Program-made: the position numbers and the translations under genes
The notes under the pieces: generated by a model
What the model was told of the DNA's origin: nothing
Databases searched by the model: none
Seen by the model: the letters and a program-made list of their open reading frames with translations, nothing else
In this document: piece by piece, positions 8,739-17,541 of the stretch
Layout: each line of letters opens with the position of its first letter
Numbering within the stretch: the stretch's first letter is position 1
Assembly (NCBI RefSeq): GCF_900105945.1
Contig: NZ_FNSO01000004.1
Location: forward strand, 1,984,001 to 2,048,000
Source: Amycolatopsis tolypomycina
GTDB taxonomy: Bacteria > Actinomycetota > Actinomycetes > Mycobacteriales > Pseudonocardiaceae
Reading direction: 5' to 3'
Length of the DNA: 64,000 nt

Positions 8739-10205
8739 ATGACGCGGCCGGACGTGGTCCTGGGGGTCGAGATCGGGGCGGCGGTGATCACCGTCGCCGT
8801 CCTCGGCGAGGACCTGGACCTGCGGGAGACCGTCGCGTGGCCGCTGCCGCGCACGACGCACCACCCGGTCGACCCGGCGCAGGACCCGTGGCTGGTGCTG
8901 GACACGCTCGCCTCGGCGGTCCGGGAGGCGGCCGGGGTCTGCGAGGTCTTCGGCAACCGCGTGCGCGGGCTGTCGCTGACGTCCCGCCTGCCCAGCCTGC
9001 TGGCCCTGGACGCCGGGTACCTGCCGCTCACGCCGGCGCTCACCGCCACCGACGGCCGTTCGGTCGGCACCATCCGCCGGCTCGTCGCCGAACAGGGGAG
9101 TGCCCTGCACCGCCTGACCGGGGTGCCGCTGACCCCGGCGTCCCCGGTGGCCAAGCTGGCCTGGTTCGCCGGGCACGACCCCGGGCTGTTCGGGCACGCG
9201 GCGCACTGGACCGGGCTGAAGGGCTTTCTGCTGTCCCGCCTCACCGGACGGCTGGTGACCGACGTTTCGACGTCGTCGGCCGCCGGGTGGGTCGAGTCGG
9301 CCACCCTGGACTGGGCGCAGCCGGCGCTCGACGTCGCGGGCGTGCACCGCGAGCAGCTGCCGGACCTGGTGGAGGCCACCACGGTGCTGCGGCTGACGGC
9401 CGCGGCGGGCGAGCTGCTCGGCCTGCCGCCCGGCACACCGGTGGTCGTCGGCGCGTCCGGGGCGGCGACCACCCAGTTCGGCGTCGGGGCGATGGACCGC
9501 GGGTGCGCCGCGCTGTCGATGGGCGCGACGGCGGACCTGTGCGTGCTCGAGGACGGCCCGGTGGTGCCGGAGTCGGACCTGGTGTCGTGCCACGCGTTCG
9601 CCGACGGGCTGTGGATTTCGCGGGGCACGTTCAGCAACGGGGACGCGGTCGCGCGCTGGGCGGCGGAGTCCTTCGGCGGCGTTGACATCGATGTCCTGCT
9701 GGCCGAAGCCGAGCAGGTGCCGATCGGCGCGGAGGGCCTGATCGGCATCCCCCAGCCGGCCGCCGACGCGACGTCGTGGGGCAACCCGGACTTCCAGGCG
9801 GCCCTGGTCGGCCTGCGGGTCGAGCACGGCAGGGCGGCGATGACCCGCGCGATGGCGGAGGGGGTCGCCCGCGAGCTGGCCACGGTGCGCGCCGCGTTCG
9901 GGGCCATCACCCGGGTGCGCGCGGCCGGCTCGGCCCTGCGGTCACCGTTGTGGGCCTCCCTGCTGGCGGCCGCGCTCGACGTGCCATTGGAGGTCGTCGG
10001 GACGGACGAGGCCCCGGCGGTGGGCGCGGCCCTCATGGCCTGGCGCGGGCTGGGGCTCCTGGGGTGCCTGTGCGACCGCCCGGGCGTCCGCCTGCCGGCC
10101 CGCGAAGTGCTGCCGGACCCCCTCGCCGCCGCGCACTTCGCCGCCACGCGCCGGCTGGGCGAGCAGCTGACCCGCCTGCTGACCCAGCTCCGGACGGCTT
10201 CCTGA
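8739..10205 (+). CDS. FGGY-family carbohydrate kinase
   Basis: A 488-residue kinase of the actin/hexokinase fold. Residues 1-230 form the first FGGY domain (VVLGVEIGAAVITVAVL phosphate loop; TDGRSVGTIRRLV). The second domain follows, with PVVVGASGAATTQFG and SMGATADLCVLE at the ATP site and RAAGSALRSPLWASLLAAAL near the C-terminus, a stretch in which many family members have GGGA-x-S-x-x-W. Family members phosphorylate gluconate, xylulose, glycerol and related polyols; the sequence does not say which. GGGGGA precedes ATG 8739. It is probably co-transcribed with the aldo/keto reductase and ends in a hairpin shared with the convergent kinase gene. Confidence 0.85.
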   Translation: MTRPDVVLGVEIGAAVITVAVLGEDLDLRETVAWPLPRTTHHPVDPAQDPWLVLDTLASAVREAAGVCEVFGNRVRGLSLTSRLPSLLALDAGYLPLTPALTATDGRSVGTIRRLVAEQGSALHRLTGVPLTPASPVAKLAWFAGHDPGLFGHAAHWTGLKGFLLSRLTGRLVTDVSTSSAAGWVESATLDWAQPALDVAGVHREQLPDLVEATTVLRLTAAAGELLGLPPGTPVVVGASGAATTQFGVGAMDRGCAALSMGATADLCVLEDGPVVPESDLVSCHAFADGLWISRGTFSNGDAVARWAAESFGGVDIDVLLAEAEQVPIGAEGLIGIPQPAADATSWGNPDFQAALVGLRVEHGRAAMTRAMAEGVARELATVRAAFGAITRVRAAGSALRSPLWASLLAAALDVPLEVVGTDEAPAVGAALMAWRGLGLLGCLCDRPGVRLPAREVLPDPLAAAHFAATRRLGEQLTRLLTQLRTAS

Positions 10206-10222
10206 CCCGCAACGGCCGGCCC

Positions 10223-10267
10223 GGTTACCTGGTCTGCCGCGACCAGCGGCCACGGCAGAAGGTGACC
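10223..10267. terminator. Hairpin between convergent genes
   Basis: GGTTACCT..TCTGCCG pairs with CGGCAGA..GGTGACC (one G-U pair and a small bulge) between the stop codons of the sugar kinase and the convergent histidine kinase. It is a plausible bidirectional terminator without a long T-run. Confidence 0.5.
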
Positions 10268-11706
10268 TAGCCTGCGGGATCGGCGCCGCCGCCGGGCGCG
10301 CCGGCGGCGGCGGGGAGCTCGGTCATCGTCATGGCCGGGAGGCTGACCCGGATCCAGCAGCCCGTGTCGGTGGGCAGCACGCGGATCGTGCCGTCGTGGT
10401 GGTGCACCAGCTCGGCCACGATGCTCAGGCCGAGGCCGCTGCCCGGCGTGCGCTGGGGACCCGCGCGGAAGAACGGCTCGAAGACCCGCTCGTGCAGGGC
10501 GGGGTCGATGCCGGGGCCGTCGTCGAGGATGTCGATCACGTGCTCCGTGCCCGTGGTCGACAGCCACACCTGCGCCTTGGTGCCCTTGGGCGTGTGGGCC
10601 CTGATGTTGGCGAGCAGGTTGGTCACCGTCTGGCGCAGGCGGAACGCGTCGCCGACGACCGGGTACTCGCGGCGGGGGTCGATGTCGTGCCGCAGCTCCC
10701 ACTCCGGGGCGGCCGCCTGGGCGTCGTGCACCGCGTCGATGCACAGCGGGCCGAGGTCGACCGGCTCCGCTTCGGACGGGCGGCCGCGGTCGAGTTCGGC
10801 GAGCAGCAGCAGCTCGTCGATGAGCGCCGTCATCCGCTTCGTTTCGCCGCCCACGCGGCGCATCGCGGCGTGGAACTCCGCCGGCTCGTCGAGCGCGCCG
10901 AGCTGGGCCAGCTGCGCGTAGCCGGAAATCGCCGACAACGGCGTGCGCAGCTCGTGCCCGGCCGCCGCGACGAACCGGCGCAGCCGCAGCTCGGCGTCCC
11001 GGCGCCGGTCGAACGAGTCCTGCAGCCGGGACACCATCGTGTTGAACGACCGGGTGAGGCTGTGGGTCTCGTACGTCGAGCCCGCGACCTCGACGCGTTG
11101 CGACAGGTCTCCGTCGGCGATCGACCGGGCCGTGCCGACGACGGACTCCAGTGGCCGCAGCCACCTCTTGCTCAACTGGAGCAGGACGAGGGCGAGCACG
11201 GTCAGCACGAGCAGCGCGACCAGGCAGCCGGCGAACACGATCCGGCGCGCGATCTGGTCGTAGTCCTCAGTGGACACCGCGCCGACCACGTAGCTGCCGT
11301 CCGGCAGCTGCCGGGCCACCCCGAGGTACGTCGAGCCGGGCAGGGCGACGATGGCGTGGTCGGCGGCCATGGACCGCAGGAGGTCGACCGGCGGGGCGGG
11401 TACCTTGGCCGGGTGGGCGCCCCAGTACTGGTCGAGCTGCCCGGACGACGAAATGATCATGGCCGCGCACACGCCGCGCTGGGCCGGGCGCGGGGCCAGC
11501 CGGCGGGCTTCGGGCGGGATCGCGAGGTAGTCGGAGAGCCCGGTCAGGTAGTCGGTCACCTGCCGCTCCAGGCGCGACCGCATGAACGAGTGCACGCCGA
11601 CGATCGTGATCACCAGCGCGGCGGCCAGCCCGATCGAAGTCGCGGCCAGTACCGTCACCAGCAGCTTGGTGCGCAGTGACCGCGGTGGCCGCTCGGCAGT
11701 CGTCAC
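10267..11706 (-). CDS. Sensor histidine kinase with extracellular loop and HAMP domain
   Basis: A 479-residue membrane kinase. GTG 11706 is chosen because GGAAAGG lies six bases upstream; the open frame continues to 12324 but that part is antisense to two peptide genes. TM1 (about residues 13-38) and TM2 (about 150-172) flank a ~110-residue extracellular sensor with one Cys (RGVCAAM). HAMP follows, then HisKA with phospho-accepting His in AAGHELRTPLS. The ATPase has N-box NLLANIRAHT, DDGPGI and GSGLGLSI. Its most likely partner is the OmpR-type regulator at 12685-13392. The two peptide genes at 11998 and 12349 lie between kinase and regulator on the opposite strand, an arrangement reminiscent of peptide-sensing circuits. 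Confidence 0.9.
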   Translation of the reverse strand: MTTAERPPRSLRTKLLVTVLAATSIGLAAALVITIVGVHSFMRSRLERQVTDYLTGLSDYLAIPPEARRLAPRPAQRGVCAAMIISSSGQLDQYWGAHPAKVPAPPVDLLRSMAADHAIVALPGSTYLGVARQLPDGSYVVGAVSTEDYDQIARRIVFAGCLVALLVLTVLALVLLQLSKRWLRPLESVVGTARSIADGDLSQRVEVAGSTYETHSLTRSFNTMVSRLQDSFDRRRDAELRLRRFVAAAGHELRTPLSAISGYAQLAQLGALDEPAEFHAAMRRVGGETKRMTALIDELLLLAELDRGRPSEAEPVDLGPLCIDAVHDAQAAAPEWELRHDIDPRREYPVVGDAFRLRQTVTNLLANIRAHTPKGTKAQVWLSTTGTEHVIDILDDGPGIDPALHERVFEPFFRAGPQRTPGSGLGLSIVAELVHHHDGTIRVLPTDTGCWIRVSLPAMTMTELPAAAGAPGGGADPAG

Positions 11707-11883
11707 GGCGGGCCTTTCCGTCCAGGACAAGTGTGTCCAGTGTAGACGTTCGCCCGTCCGGGTGAACCACTCCGCGATGTGCGGATGTTCTTCCGCGGAA
11801 CACCGAAATCGGCGCCTCGATTCATGCTTTTCGGCAAATCGGTTGCCGGTTGTTCGGAATGTCGAAAGGCGTGAATAGGCATT

Positions 11884-11918
11884 CCGGTGGATGTGACCTA
11901 TCCCTCCGGCGGGATAGT
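11884..11918 (+). promoter_or_regulatory. Candidate promoter of the first small peptide gene
   Basis: CCGGTGGATGTG is followed 17 bases later by GATAGT. The same CGGT[GC]GATGTG block occurs upstream of the peptide genes at 58822(-) and 61905(-), so it is probably an activator or sigma-factor element shared by the family. The start codon is 79 bases downstream. Confidence 0.45.
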
Positions 11919-11997
11919 GTCGGAGTTGTCGGGCAGGCGAGGAGCTCGCTGCTTTCCCGAACAATGGCCCCCTTCGGCAGAACGTAAGGTGAATCGA

Positions 11998-12264
11998 ATG
12001 TCCCAGATCGAGTCCTTCGCCAACTCCGGCGGCTCGCCCGAGCCGCTGGAGGTGCTGACCCCGACGATGGCGGTCGTCTGCACGCCCGCCGTCTTCGCCG
12101 GCGCCTTCGTCGGCATCGGCGTGAACTACGCCTTCGACAAGGCGGTCGACTGGTACGTCGCGCGCCACGGCGGCGGCCACTTCGAGGCCGTCGGTGACGG
12201 TCATGTCCCGGCCGGCGAAATGTCGGGCGACGAGCTGCTGGGACTTCTCGCCGCGCGGTTCTGA
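11998..12264 (+). CDS. Small peptide-family protein P1 (88 aa, unknown function)
   Basis: Begins MSQIESFANSGG, with TAAGGTG upstream of ATG 11998. It has the family layout: [IV]E at positions 4-5, EPLEVL at ~15-20, a single Cys at ~28 (AVVCTPAVF), an Ala/Gly/Phe-rich hydrophobic helix (AGAFVGIGVNYAF), a His/Gly-rich patch (RHGGGHF) and the C-terminal motif SGDELLGLLAARF. There is no Sec signal peptide. It most closely resembles P2, its neighbour 84 bases downstream, in the KAVDWY / KGVDYY segment and C-terminal SGD, so the two look like a tandem duplication. It lies between a sensor kinase and a response regulator. The function (pheromone, RiPP precursor or other) is not established. Confidence 0.75.
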   Translation: MSQIESFANSGGSPEPLEVLTPTMAVVCTPAVFAGAFVGIGVNYAFDKAVDWYVARHGGGHFEAVGDGHVPAGEMSGDELLGLLAARF

Positions 12265-12348
12265 CCGTTCCCGGGCGGGAACGAGACGCGGGGTGAGCCC
12301 CCGTGATTTCGAGCTGATTGTCAATCATCGAACAATGTGGAGAACGCA

Positions 12349-12621
12349 ATGAATTCGGTCGAGTCCTTCGTCAACGTCGGTGCCTCCCTCCAGCCGCTGG
12401 AGATGGTGGTCGGCGCCGCGCCGGTGTCCTGCTTCTGGGCCGCCTTCAACGGCGCGGGTGCCGCCTTCATCGCCAACTGGGCCGTGCAGAAGGGGGTCGA
12501 CTACTACCGGGCCCACCACAACGGCGGCTCGTTCGCCGAGGGCGACGCCCCGGCCGCCCCGGGGCAGGCGTCCGTGCTGTCGGGCGACCAGCTCGTGGCC
12601 CTGCGCGACGGCCGGTTCTGA
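12349..12621 (+). CDS. Small peptide-family protein P2 (90 aa, unknown function)
   Basis: Starts at ATG 12349 with GGAG six bases upstream; a GTG four codons earlier would add only VENA. Sequence blocks: MNSVESFVN, QPLEMV, APVSCFWAAF with the conserved Cys at ~28, GAGAAFIANWAVQKGVDYY, an Asn/Gly-rich link, and SGDQLVALRDGRF at the end. The P-V-S-C-F motif is identical in P3 at 32932, 20 kb away, although the rest of the two proteins is very different, which marks the Cys region as functionally important. It is followed by a strong terminator. Confidence 0.75.
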   Translation: MNSVESFVNVGASLQPLEMVVGAAPVSCFWAAFNGAGAAFIANWAVQKGVDYYRAHHNGGSFAEGDAPAAPGQASVLSGDQLVALRDGRF

Positions 12622-12639
12622 CCGGTACCGGCACGAACC

Positions 12640-12670
12640 GACGGGCCCGGTGTGTGACGCCGGGCCCGTC
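12640..12670. terminator. Bidirectional terminator between P2 and the response regulator
   Basis: A perfect 11-bp stem, GACGGGCCCGG with CCGGGCCCGTC, with a 9-base loop and TTCGTT after it on the plus strand. It separates P2 from the convergent response-regulator gene. Confidence 0.8.
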
Positions 12671-12684
12671 TTCGTTCCCGGGGT

Positions 12685-13392
12685 TCAGGTGCTGATCAGG
12701 TAGCCGAAGTTGCGTACCGTGCGGATCAGCTCCTGGCCGAGCTTGCGCCGCAGGTAGTACACGTAGGTTTCGACGACCCCGAAGTCGCCGTGCGCGCCGT
12801 GGCCCCACACCGCGGCCAGCATGTCCGCTTTGGACACCGGCTTGCCGGGGTTCGCCATGAGGTGGCACAGCACGTCGAACTCCGTGGCCGACAGCTGGAC
12901 CGGCACGCCGTCCTTCCACACCTCGCGCGTGGCGCGGTCGAGCTCGAGCCGGCCGACCTGCAGCCGCGCGCAGGACGGCGCCGGGTGCGTGCCGCGGCGC
13001 AGCAGGACCTCCACCCGGGCGACCAGTTCCTTGATGTCGAACGGCTTGGCGACGTAGTCGTCGCCGCCGAGGGTGAGCCCGTGCACCTTGTCGTCGGTGG
13101 ACTGGCGGGCGCTGAGGAACATGACCGGCGCTGTGACGTCGGCGGCGCGCAGCCGCCGGTAGACCTCGAACCCGTCGAAGTCGGGCAGCATCACGTCGAG
13201 CAGCACGACGTCCGGCGCGGCGGCGGCCGCGGCCCGGAGCGCCTCCCGGCCGGTGCAGGCCGTGACGACGTCGTAGCCGAGGAACTGGAACGTGGTGAAC
13301 AGGATCGCGGCGATGCTCACCTCGTCGTCGGCCACCAGCAACCGGCCGCGCGGTGCGGCGGGCATCGCCGGTTCCGGGGACCATCCGGGCAT
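12685..13392 (-). CDS. OmpR/PhoB-family response regulator
   Basis: A 235-residue two-domain regulator. The receiver has all key residues: the acidic pair in VADDEVSI, phosphoacceptor Asp in VVLLDVMLPDFDG, Ser in MFLSARQ and Lys in DYVAKPFD. The C-terminal winged helix carries LSATEFDVLCHLM and VVETYVYYLRRKLG. ATG 13392 is preferred (AGAGG about eight bases upstream) over GTG 13401. It lies 142 bases downstream of PucR copy 3 on the same strand. The sensor kinases at 10267-11706 and 16285-17541 are both candidates for its partner; the former is closer and on the same strand. Confidence 0.9.
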   Translation of the reverse strand: MPGWSPEPAMPAAPRGRLLVADDEVSIAAILFTTFQFLGYDVVTACTGREALRAAAAAAPDVVLLDVMLPDFDGFEVYRRLRAADVTAPVMFLSARQSTDDKVHGLTLGGDDYVAKPFDIKELVARVEVLLRRGTHPAPSCARLQVGRLELDRATREVWKDGVPVQLSATEFDVLCHLMANPGKPVSKADMLAAVWGHGAHGDFGVVETYVYYLRRKLGQELIRTVRNFGYLIST

Positions 13393-13533
13393 CGGGGTCA
13401 CCTCTTTCGGCCGTGCTCGCGGAAACCCGCGCCGAATCGGGAGTTCATCTCCGGCCGCGGGGGTCGCACGAAACGTGAGAAGTGTTCGGGAAATTGCGCG
13501 GCGGGCAGGCCGGAAGGGCAAGCCGAATGTTGC

Positions 13534-14691
13534 TCATGAATTGCCGCCGGCCCGGGGTTTCGGGGCGCCCGGCCGGTCGGTCTGGGCCGCGACCGCCTGC
13601 GCGGTCAGTGCCGCGCTGAGGACGTTGATCCCGCGGACACTGCCGGGGTGCAGGCCGGTCAGCTGCTCGATGCGCTGGATGCGGTAGTCGAGCGTGCTGC
13701 GGTGGATGATGAGCCGTTCCGCGGCCTGGCTGCGGTTGCCGTCGGTCGCCACCAGCACCTTGAGCGTCTCGAGCAGGGCGGGGTGCTGCAGCAGCGGCTC
13801 GATGATCCGCACCAGGTTGTCGCTGACCGTCGGTTCGCGGGCCACCGCGAACTCGACGAGCAGGTCCGCCAGCAGGTAGACCCCGGGCTGGTGGTCGGCG
13901 GCCCTGGCGAGGGACAGCACCTTGCCCGCTTCCTGGCGGCCCCAGACGACTTCGCCGCGCGGGCGCCACGACACCGCCATCCACACCCGGCCGGGCAGCG
14001 CGGCGTGCGCGCGCCGGGCCAGCTGCGCCGCGCGGGCCTCGTCGCCGGCCGGCAGCAGCACGAAGCCGCCCGCCGGGCCGAGCGCGGTCAGCGCGCCGTC
14101 CGGGGCGACCTGGTCGAACGTGCCGGTCAGCACGGCCGTGTCGAGCGGCTCGCCGCAGTGCACGGCGACCACCGCGTAGGCCGGGGCGAGGTCGTAGTCG
14201 TCGCCGGCTTCGGTCCGGATGCCGCGGAGCAGCTCCTGCGCGCGCTGCGACCGGCCCTTGGCGAGGGTGCCGCGGTGCTTGCGCGCGGTGGTGTGGTGGG
14301 CGCCGGCGAGCAGCTCGGCGACGAGCCTGCTGCCGGCGGCCGACACCGTCCGCGGCGACGCGGCCGGGCGCGTGCCGGTCCCGGACATCACGACGTGGAG
14401 CACCCGGGAGGTCAGTTCGCTGACCATCCCGACGATCGGGGTGACGTCGGTGGTGGCGTCGGCGATCTTCGCCACGTGCGCGCGGATCCGGGTGGCCGTT
14501 TCCTCCGACCACCGGTCGTCCCCGTCCGCGGCCGAAGCCATGAGCGGGATGACGGACCGCAGCAGCGAGTGCAGGGCCGCGTCGAGCGGTTCCGGCACGT
14601 CGCGCAGGATCGGCGCGACATCCGCCCAGAGGGTGGCGGCGAGATCGGTCGTGGCAACGGGGCCCGGCTCGGGGCGCAGCGTTGTGGTCAT
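13534..14691 (-). CDS. PucR/CdaR-type regulator (copy 3)
   Basis: A 385-residue protein starting at MTTTLRPEPG; GGGGGTC stands before ATG 14691. The N-terminal half is helical (RWSEETATRIRAHVAKIADA). The CdaR-like centre has LGPAGGFVLLPAGDEARAA and the C-terminus the HTH_30 signature DGNRSQAAERLIIHRSTLDY, RIQRIEQLTG. It is very close to copies 2 and 5 in the DNA-binding helix, so the paralogues may bind similar sites. It is divergent from PucR copy 4, and the 452-base gap between them contains a 26-bp palindrome. Confidence 0.87.
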   Translation of the reverse strand: MTTTLRPEPGPVATTDLAATLWADVAPILRDVPEPLDAALHSLLRSVIPLMASAADGDDRWSEETATRIRAHVAKIADATTDVTPIVGMVSELTSRVLHVVMSGTGTRPAASPRTVSAAGSRLVAELLAGAHHTTARKHRGTLAKGRSQRAQELLRGIRTEAGDDYDLAPAYAVVAVHCGEPLDTAVLTGTFDQVAPDGALTALGPAGGFVLLPAGDEARAAQLARRAHAALPGRVWMAVSWRPRGEVVWGRQEAGKVLSLARAADHQPGVYLLADLLVEFAVAREPTVSDNLVRIIEPLLQHPALLETLKVLVATDGNRSQAAERLIIHRSTLDYRIQRIEQLTGLHPGSVRGINVLSAALTAQAVAAQTDRPGAPKPRAGGNS

Positions 14692-14936
14692 GGCATGACC
14701 CCCGGTTCTGACCTGTGGATTCGCGGATGGGTGTGCCGAATCTAGCGGGGGCCGAACGGCGGGGTAATCAGAGCCATCGGGAAAGGTTTCAGCGATTTGC
14801 GTAAGCGCCCCGCTGCTGCAGGAAATGGATGGGCTTACGGGCAAGAAGTGTGCCCTGATTCACCGGTGTACGGGCGGTTGGTCAATTGAACCATTTCGAA
14901 GTGGGCGTGGTACAGGGGATCTGTCGGCGAACGCCG

Positions 14937-14962
14937 GGGCGACGGCCGCGCGGCCGTCGCCC
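14937..14962. promoter_or_regulatory. 26-bp perfect palindrome between divergent PucR genes
   Basis: GGGCGACGGCCGC followed immediately by its exact complement. It sits in the 452-base intergenic region between PucR copies 3 and 4, about 245 bases from the former and 180 from the latter, where an autoregulatory site could be expected. Apart from this and the promoter at 15074-15108, I see nothing else distinctive in the gap. Confidence 0.4.
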
Positions 14963-15073
14963 GGCAACCGCGCGTACCGGACATTTCGTTCGGCAGTACG
15001 CGGACAGCCGTCCGGCGAACGCGGCTCCGGCGGATTCCGGCTGTTCGATTTCGTCGAAGAATGTTCCGGTGTC

Positions 15074-15108
15074 CGCGCAATGAACAGGCGGTGTCGAACC
15101 GATAACGT
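15074..15108 (+). promoter_or_regulatory. Candidate promoter of PucR copy 4
   Basis: CGCGCAATGAAC, 17 bases, then TAACGT (a TANNNT -10). Nearly the same block (CGCGCAGTGAAC, 18 bases, TAGCGT) precedes the amino-acid permease at 62867, suggesting a common regulator or sigma factor. Confidence 0.4.
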
Positions 15109-15143
15109 GGAGTGGATTTCGGCTCGTGAAGAAAGGCAGCAGC

Positions 15144-16274
15144 ATGACCAGCACGTCGATCCGCGCCGAGGCGGCCGTCCGGCCCGAAGGCACCTCCGGG
15201 GCGCGGACGGCCTTCCCGGCGGTCGCGGGGCTCCCGGCCGAGCTGCGGGCGGAGGTCGTGGCCGTGCTCGAGGAACAGCCCCGGGAGACGCGGGCCGTCG
15301 TGCGCCGGCTGCTGGGTGCCACGGTCGCCGCCCTCGTTTCGGGTGACCGGCGCGCGTGGACGTCGGCCCGCGAGGCCGAGGAGACGATCCGGGCCGGCAG
15401 CGCGCTGGCCGCGGCGGGCGTGCGGCCGGACCCGCTGCTCGTGCTCGTCGGCCGGCTGACCGCATGGGCCGTCGAACGCGCGGCCGGGGCGGAGCCGGCG
15501 TCCGCCGGCCGGCTCAAGGACGTCGTGCGGGTCGGGCACGCGGTGACCCGCGGCCTGGCCGGCGGGTTCCACCGGCACGCCCGGTCGCGGGCGGCGGCTC
15601 CGCTCGACGGCGAACGGCTCGCCGCGGCCCTGCTGTCCGGGCAGCGGGTGCCGGGCGCGGCGGCCTCCTACCAGGTGCTCGCCGTGCGCTGCGGCCACGG
15701 TGTCCTCGACCGGCTGCCCGCACTGGGCGGGGTGGCGCTGACGCGGGGGTGCGCGGGCTTCCTGCTCGTGCCGGAGGCCGGCCCGGGCCGGGGCCCCGAA
15801 CTCGCGGCCGGGCTGCGGGCCGCGCTCCCGGCGGCGTGGGTGGCGCCGTACTGGGCGCGGACGGCCGAGGTCCCGGCGGCCGCGGCCACCGCCGCCGACG
15901 TCGTGGCGCTGGCGGCGGGTTCGGGCGCCCCCGCCGGGGTCCACCGGCTGGAGGACTTCGCGGTCGAGTACGCGGCTCTCCGCCATCCGGCGATCGAGGC
16001 GGAGCTGCGCCGGCTGATCGAGCCGGTGCTCGCGGGGCCCGGGCTCGCCGGCACCCTGCGGGCGTTCGTCCGGGCCGACGGCAACCGCACCCGCGCGGCC
16101 GCGGAGCTGATCGTGCACCGCAGCACCCTCGACTACCGGCTGAAGCGGATCGCGCAGCTGACCGGGTACGACCCGGTGAAGCCGGCGGGCCTGCAGGTGC
16201 TGGCGATCGCGATGACGACGGCGCACGCGAGGACGGTCCGGGCGCAGTTCGCGGCCGTGCCGGACCCGCGGTGA
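15144..16274 (+). CDS. PucR/CdaR-type regulator (copy 4)
   Basis: A 376-residue protein starting at ATG 15144 (MTSTSIRAEA) with GAAAGG eight bases upstream; an in-frame GTG at 15126 lies in front of that site. N-terminal helices (ETRAVVRRLLGATVAALVSG, RAGSALAAAGVRPDPLLVLV) are followed by the CdaR-like domain (SYQVLAVRCGHG, GCAGFLLVPEAG) and HTH_30 (DGNRTRAAAELIVHRSTLDY, RLKRIAQLTGYDP). The sensor kinase gene begins ten bases after its stop, so regulator and kinase are co-transcribed. This is an unusual pairing, because PucR proteins are one-component regulators. Confidence 0.87.
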   Translation: MTSTSIRAEAAVRPEGTSGARTAFPAVAGLPAELRAEVVAVLEEQPRETRAVVRRLLGATVAALVSGDRRAWTSAREAEETIRAGSALAAAGVRPDPLLVLVGRLTAWAVERAAGAEPASAGRLKDVVRVGHAVTRGLAGGFHRHARSRAAAPLDGERLAAALLSGQRVPGAAASYQVLAVRCGHGVLDRLPALGGVALTRGCAGFLLVPEAGPGRGPELAAGLRAALPAAWVAPYWARTAEVPAAAATAADVVALAAGSGAPAGVHRLEDFAVEYAALRHPAIEAELRRLIEPVLAGPGLAGTLRAFVRADGNRTRAAAELIVHRSTLDYRLKRIAQLTGYDPVKPAGLQVLAIAMTTAHARTVRAQFAAVPDPR

Positions 16275-16284
16275 CCGGCCCGGC

Positions 16285-17541
16285 ATGACCGGACGCCGCC
16301 GCCTGGTGGGCATCGCGGGACTGGTCGCGCTCGGCACGGTGCTCGCGGTGAACATCCTCGTCGCCGGCACGCTCGTGGCCTACCAGCAGATCCGCAACCG
16401 CGAGCTGATCGACGCGAGCCGGATGTACCAGGTCGCCCGGCTCGGGGGCGGCGAAGCGGCCCCGGACCCGGCCGGCGGCGACGACGAGGCTGTCGTCCTC
16501 CTCGTGCGGCCCGACGGGGCGGTGGCCGAGCGGCTCGGTGTCCGCGCCGCCGGGTTCCCGGTGCCCGGCCCGGCGGCGTTGCGGGTGGCCGCCGCCGACG
16601 GCGAGCACCGGTTCTTCGGCCGCTTCTACGGTGTCGTCGACCGGGTCGGCGGCGGCGCGTTCGTGATCACGGCCCGGGCGCTGGGCGGGCAGATCGCCGT
16701 CGCGGCGCGGCTGGCGGGCGTGCTGCTCGCCGTCGACGCGGCGGTGTGCGTGCTGGCCGCCGGGTTCGCGGCCGTGCTGTTCCGGCGGGCGTCGCCGCCG
16801 CCCGGACCCGGCGCGCGACCGTCCGAACCGGACGATCGGCAGCGGCGGTTCGTCTCCGACGCCGGCCACGAGCTCCGGACGCCGCTGACGGTGATCATCG
16901 GCTACGCCCAGCTGCTGCGGCTGGGGGTGCTGGCCGACCGCGCCGCCCGCGAGCACGCGCTGGGGGAGGTCGAGCGGGAGGCGCGGCGGCTGACTGCGCT
17001 GGCCGACCACCTGCTGCTGCTCGCGCGGATCGACGAAGGCCGACCCGAGCACCCCGGCCCGGTCGAGCTGGACGCGCTGTGCCGCGAGGTGGTCGAGGCG
17101 AGCCGGGCGGCCCACCCCGGGCACCCGGTGCGCTACCGCTGCGAGGGCGAGCCGCCCGTGGTGGCGGGCGCCGAGCCGTGGCTGCGGGAGGCGGTGTCGT
17201 GCCTGCTGGCCAACGTCGGCGGGCACACGCCGGCCGGGACGCGCGCGGAGGTCGTGCTGCGCACCGAGGGGACGGACGCCGTGCTCGACGTCGTCGACGA
17301 CGGGCCGGGGATCGCCGAGGCGGACCGGCTGCGGGTCTTCGAGCGGTTCTTCCGCTGCGACGAGGCGCGGCAGCGGCGGCCGGGGGACCGCGGCGCCGGC
17401 CTGGGGCTCAGCATCGTGCACTCGGTGGTCACCGCCTGCGCCGGGACGGTCGTGGTCCGGCCGGGCGAGCGCGGCACGTGGATCCGCGTCCGGCTCCCCG
17501 CCGAACGCCGGGAGACTTCCGCGGACCGTACATTGAAATGA
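16285..17541 (+). CDS. Sensor histidine kinase without HAMP domain
   Basis: A 418-residue kinase. TM1 spans ~8-34 (VGIAGLVALGTVLAVNILVA), a ~100-residue extracellular sensor follows, and TM2 spans ~140-163 (GVLLAVDAAVCVLAAGFAAV). A short Pro-rich linker replaces the usual HAMP domain. HisKA has SDAGHELRTPLTVIIGYAQL; the ATPase has LLANVGGHTPAGT, DDGPGI and GAGLGLSIVHS. The kinase core closely resembles that of the 10267-11706 kinase (GYAQLxxLG, ANxxxHTPxGT), suggesting paralogy. No response regulator is adjacent. Its last two codons and stop form part of the promoter of the methyltransferase gene. Confidence 0.9.
   Translation: MTGRRRLVGIAGLVALGTVLAVNILVAGTLVAYQQIRNRELIDASRMYQVARLGGGEAAPDPAGGDDEAVVLLVRPDGAVAERLGVRAAGFPVPGPAALRVAAADGEHRFFGRFYGVVDRVGGGAFVITARALGGQIAVAARLAGVLLAVDAAVCVLAAGFAAVLFRRASPPPGPGARPSEPDDRQRRFVSDAGHELRTPLTVIIGYAQLLRLGVLADRAAREHALGEVEREARRLTALADHLLLLARIDEGRPEHPGPVELDALCREVVEASRAAHPGHPVRYRCEGEPPVVAGAEPWLREAVSCLLANVGGHTPAGTRAEVVLRTEGTDAVLDVVDDGPGIAEADRLRVFERFFRCDEARQRRPGDRGAGLGLSIVHSVVTACAGTVVVRPGERGTWIRVRLPAERRETSADRTLK

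Noticed and set aside
11707..12324. N-terminal extension of the sensor kinase to 12324
   Set aside because: It would run antisense through peptide gene P1, has no ribosome site, and the GTG at 11706 has one followed by a normal kinase N-terminus.
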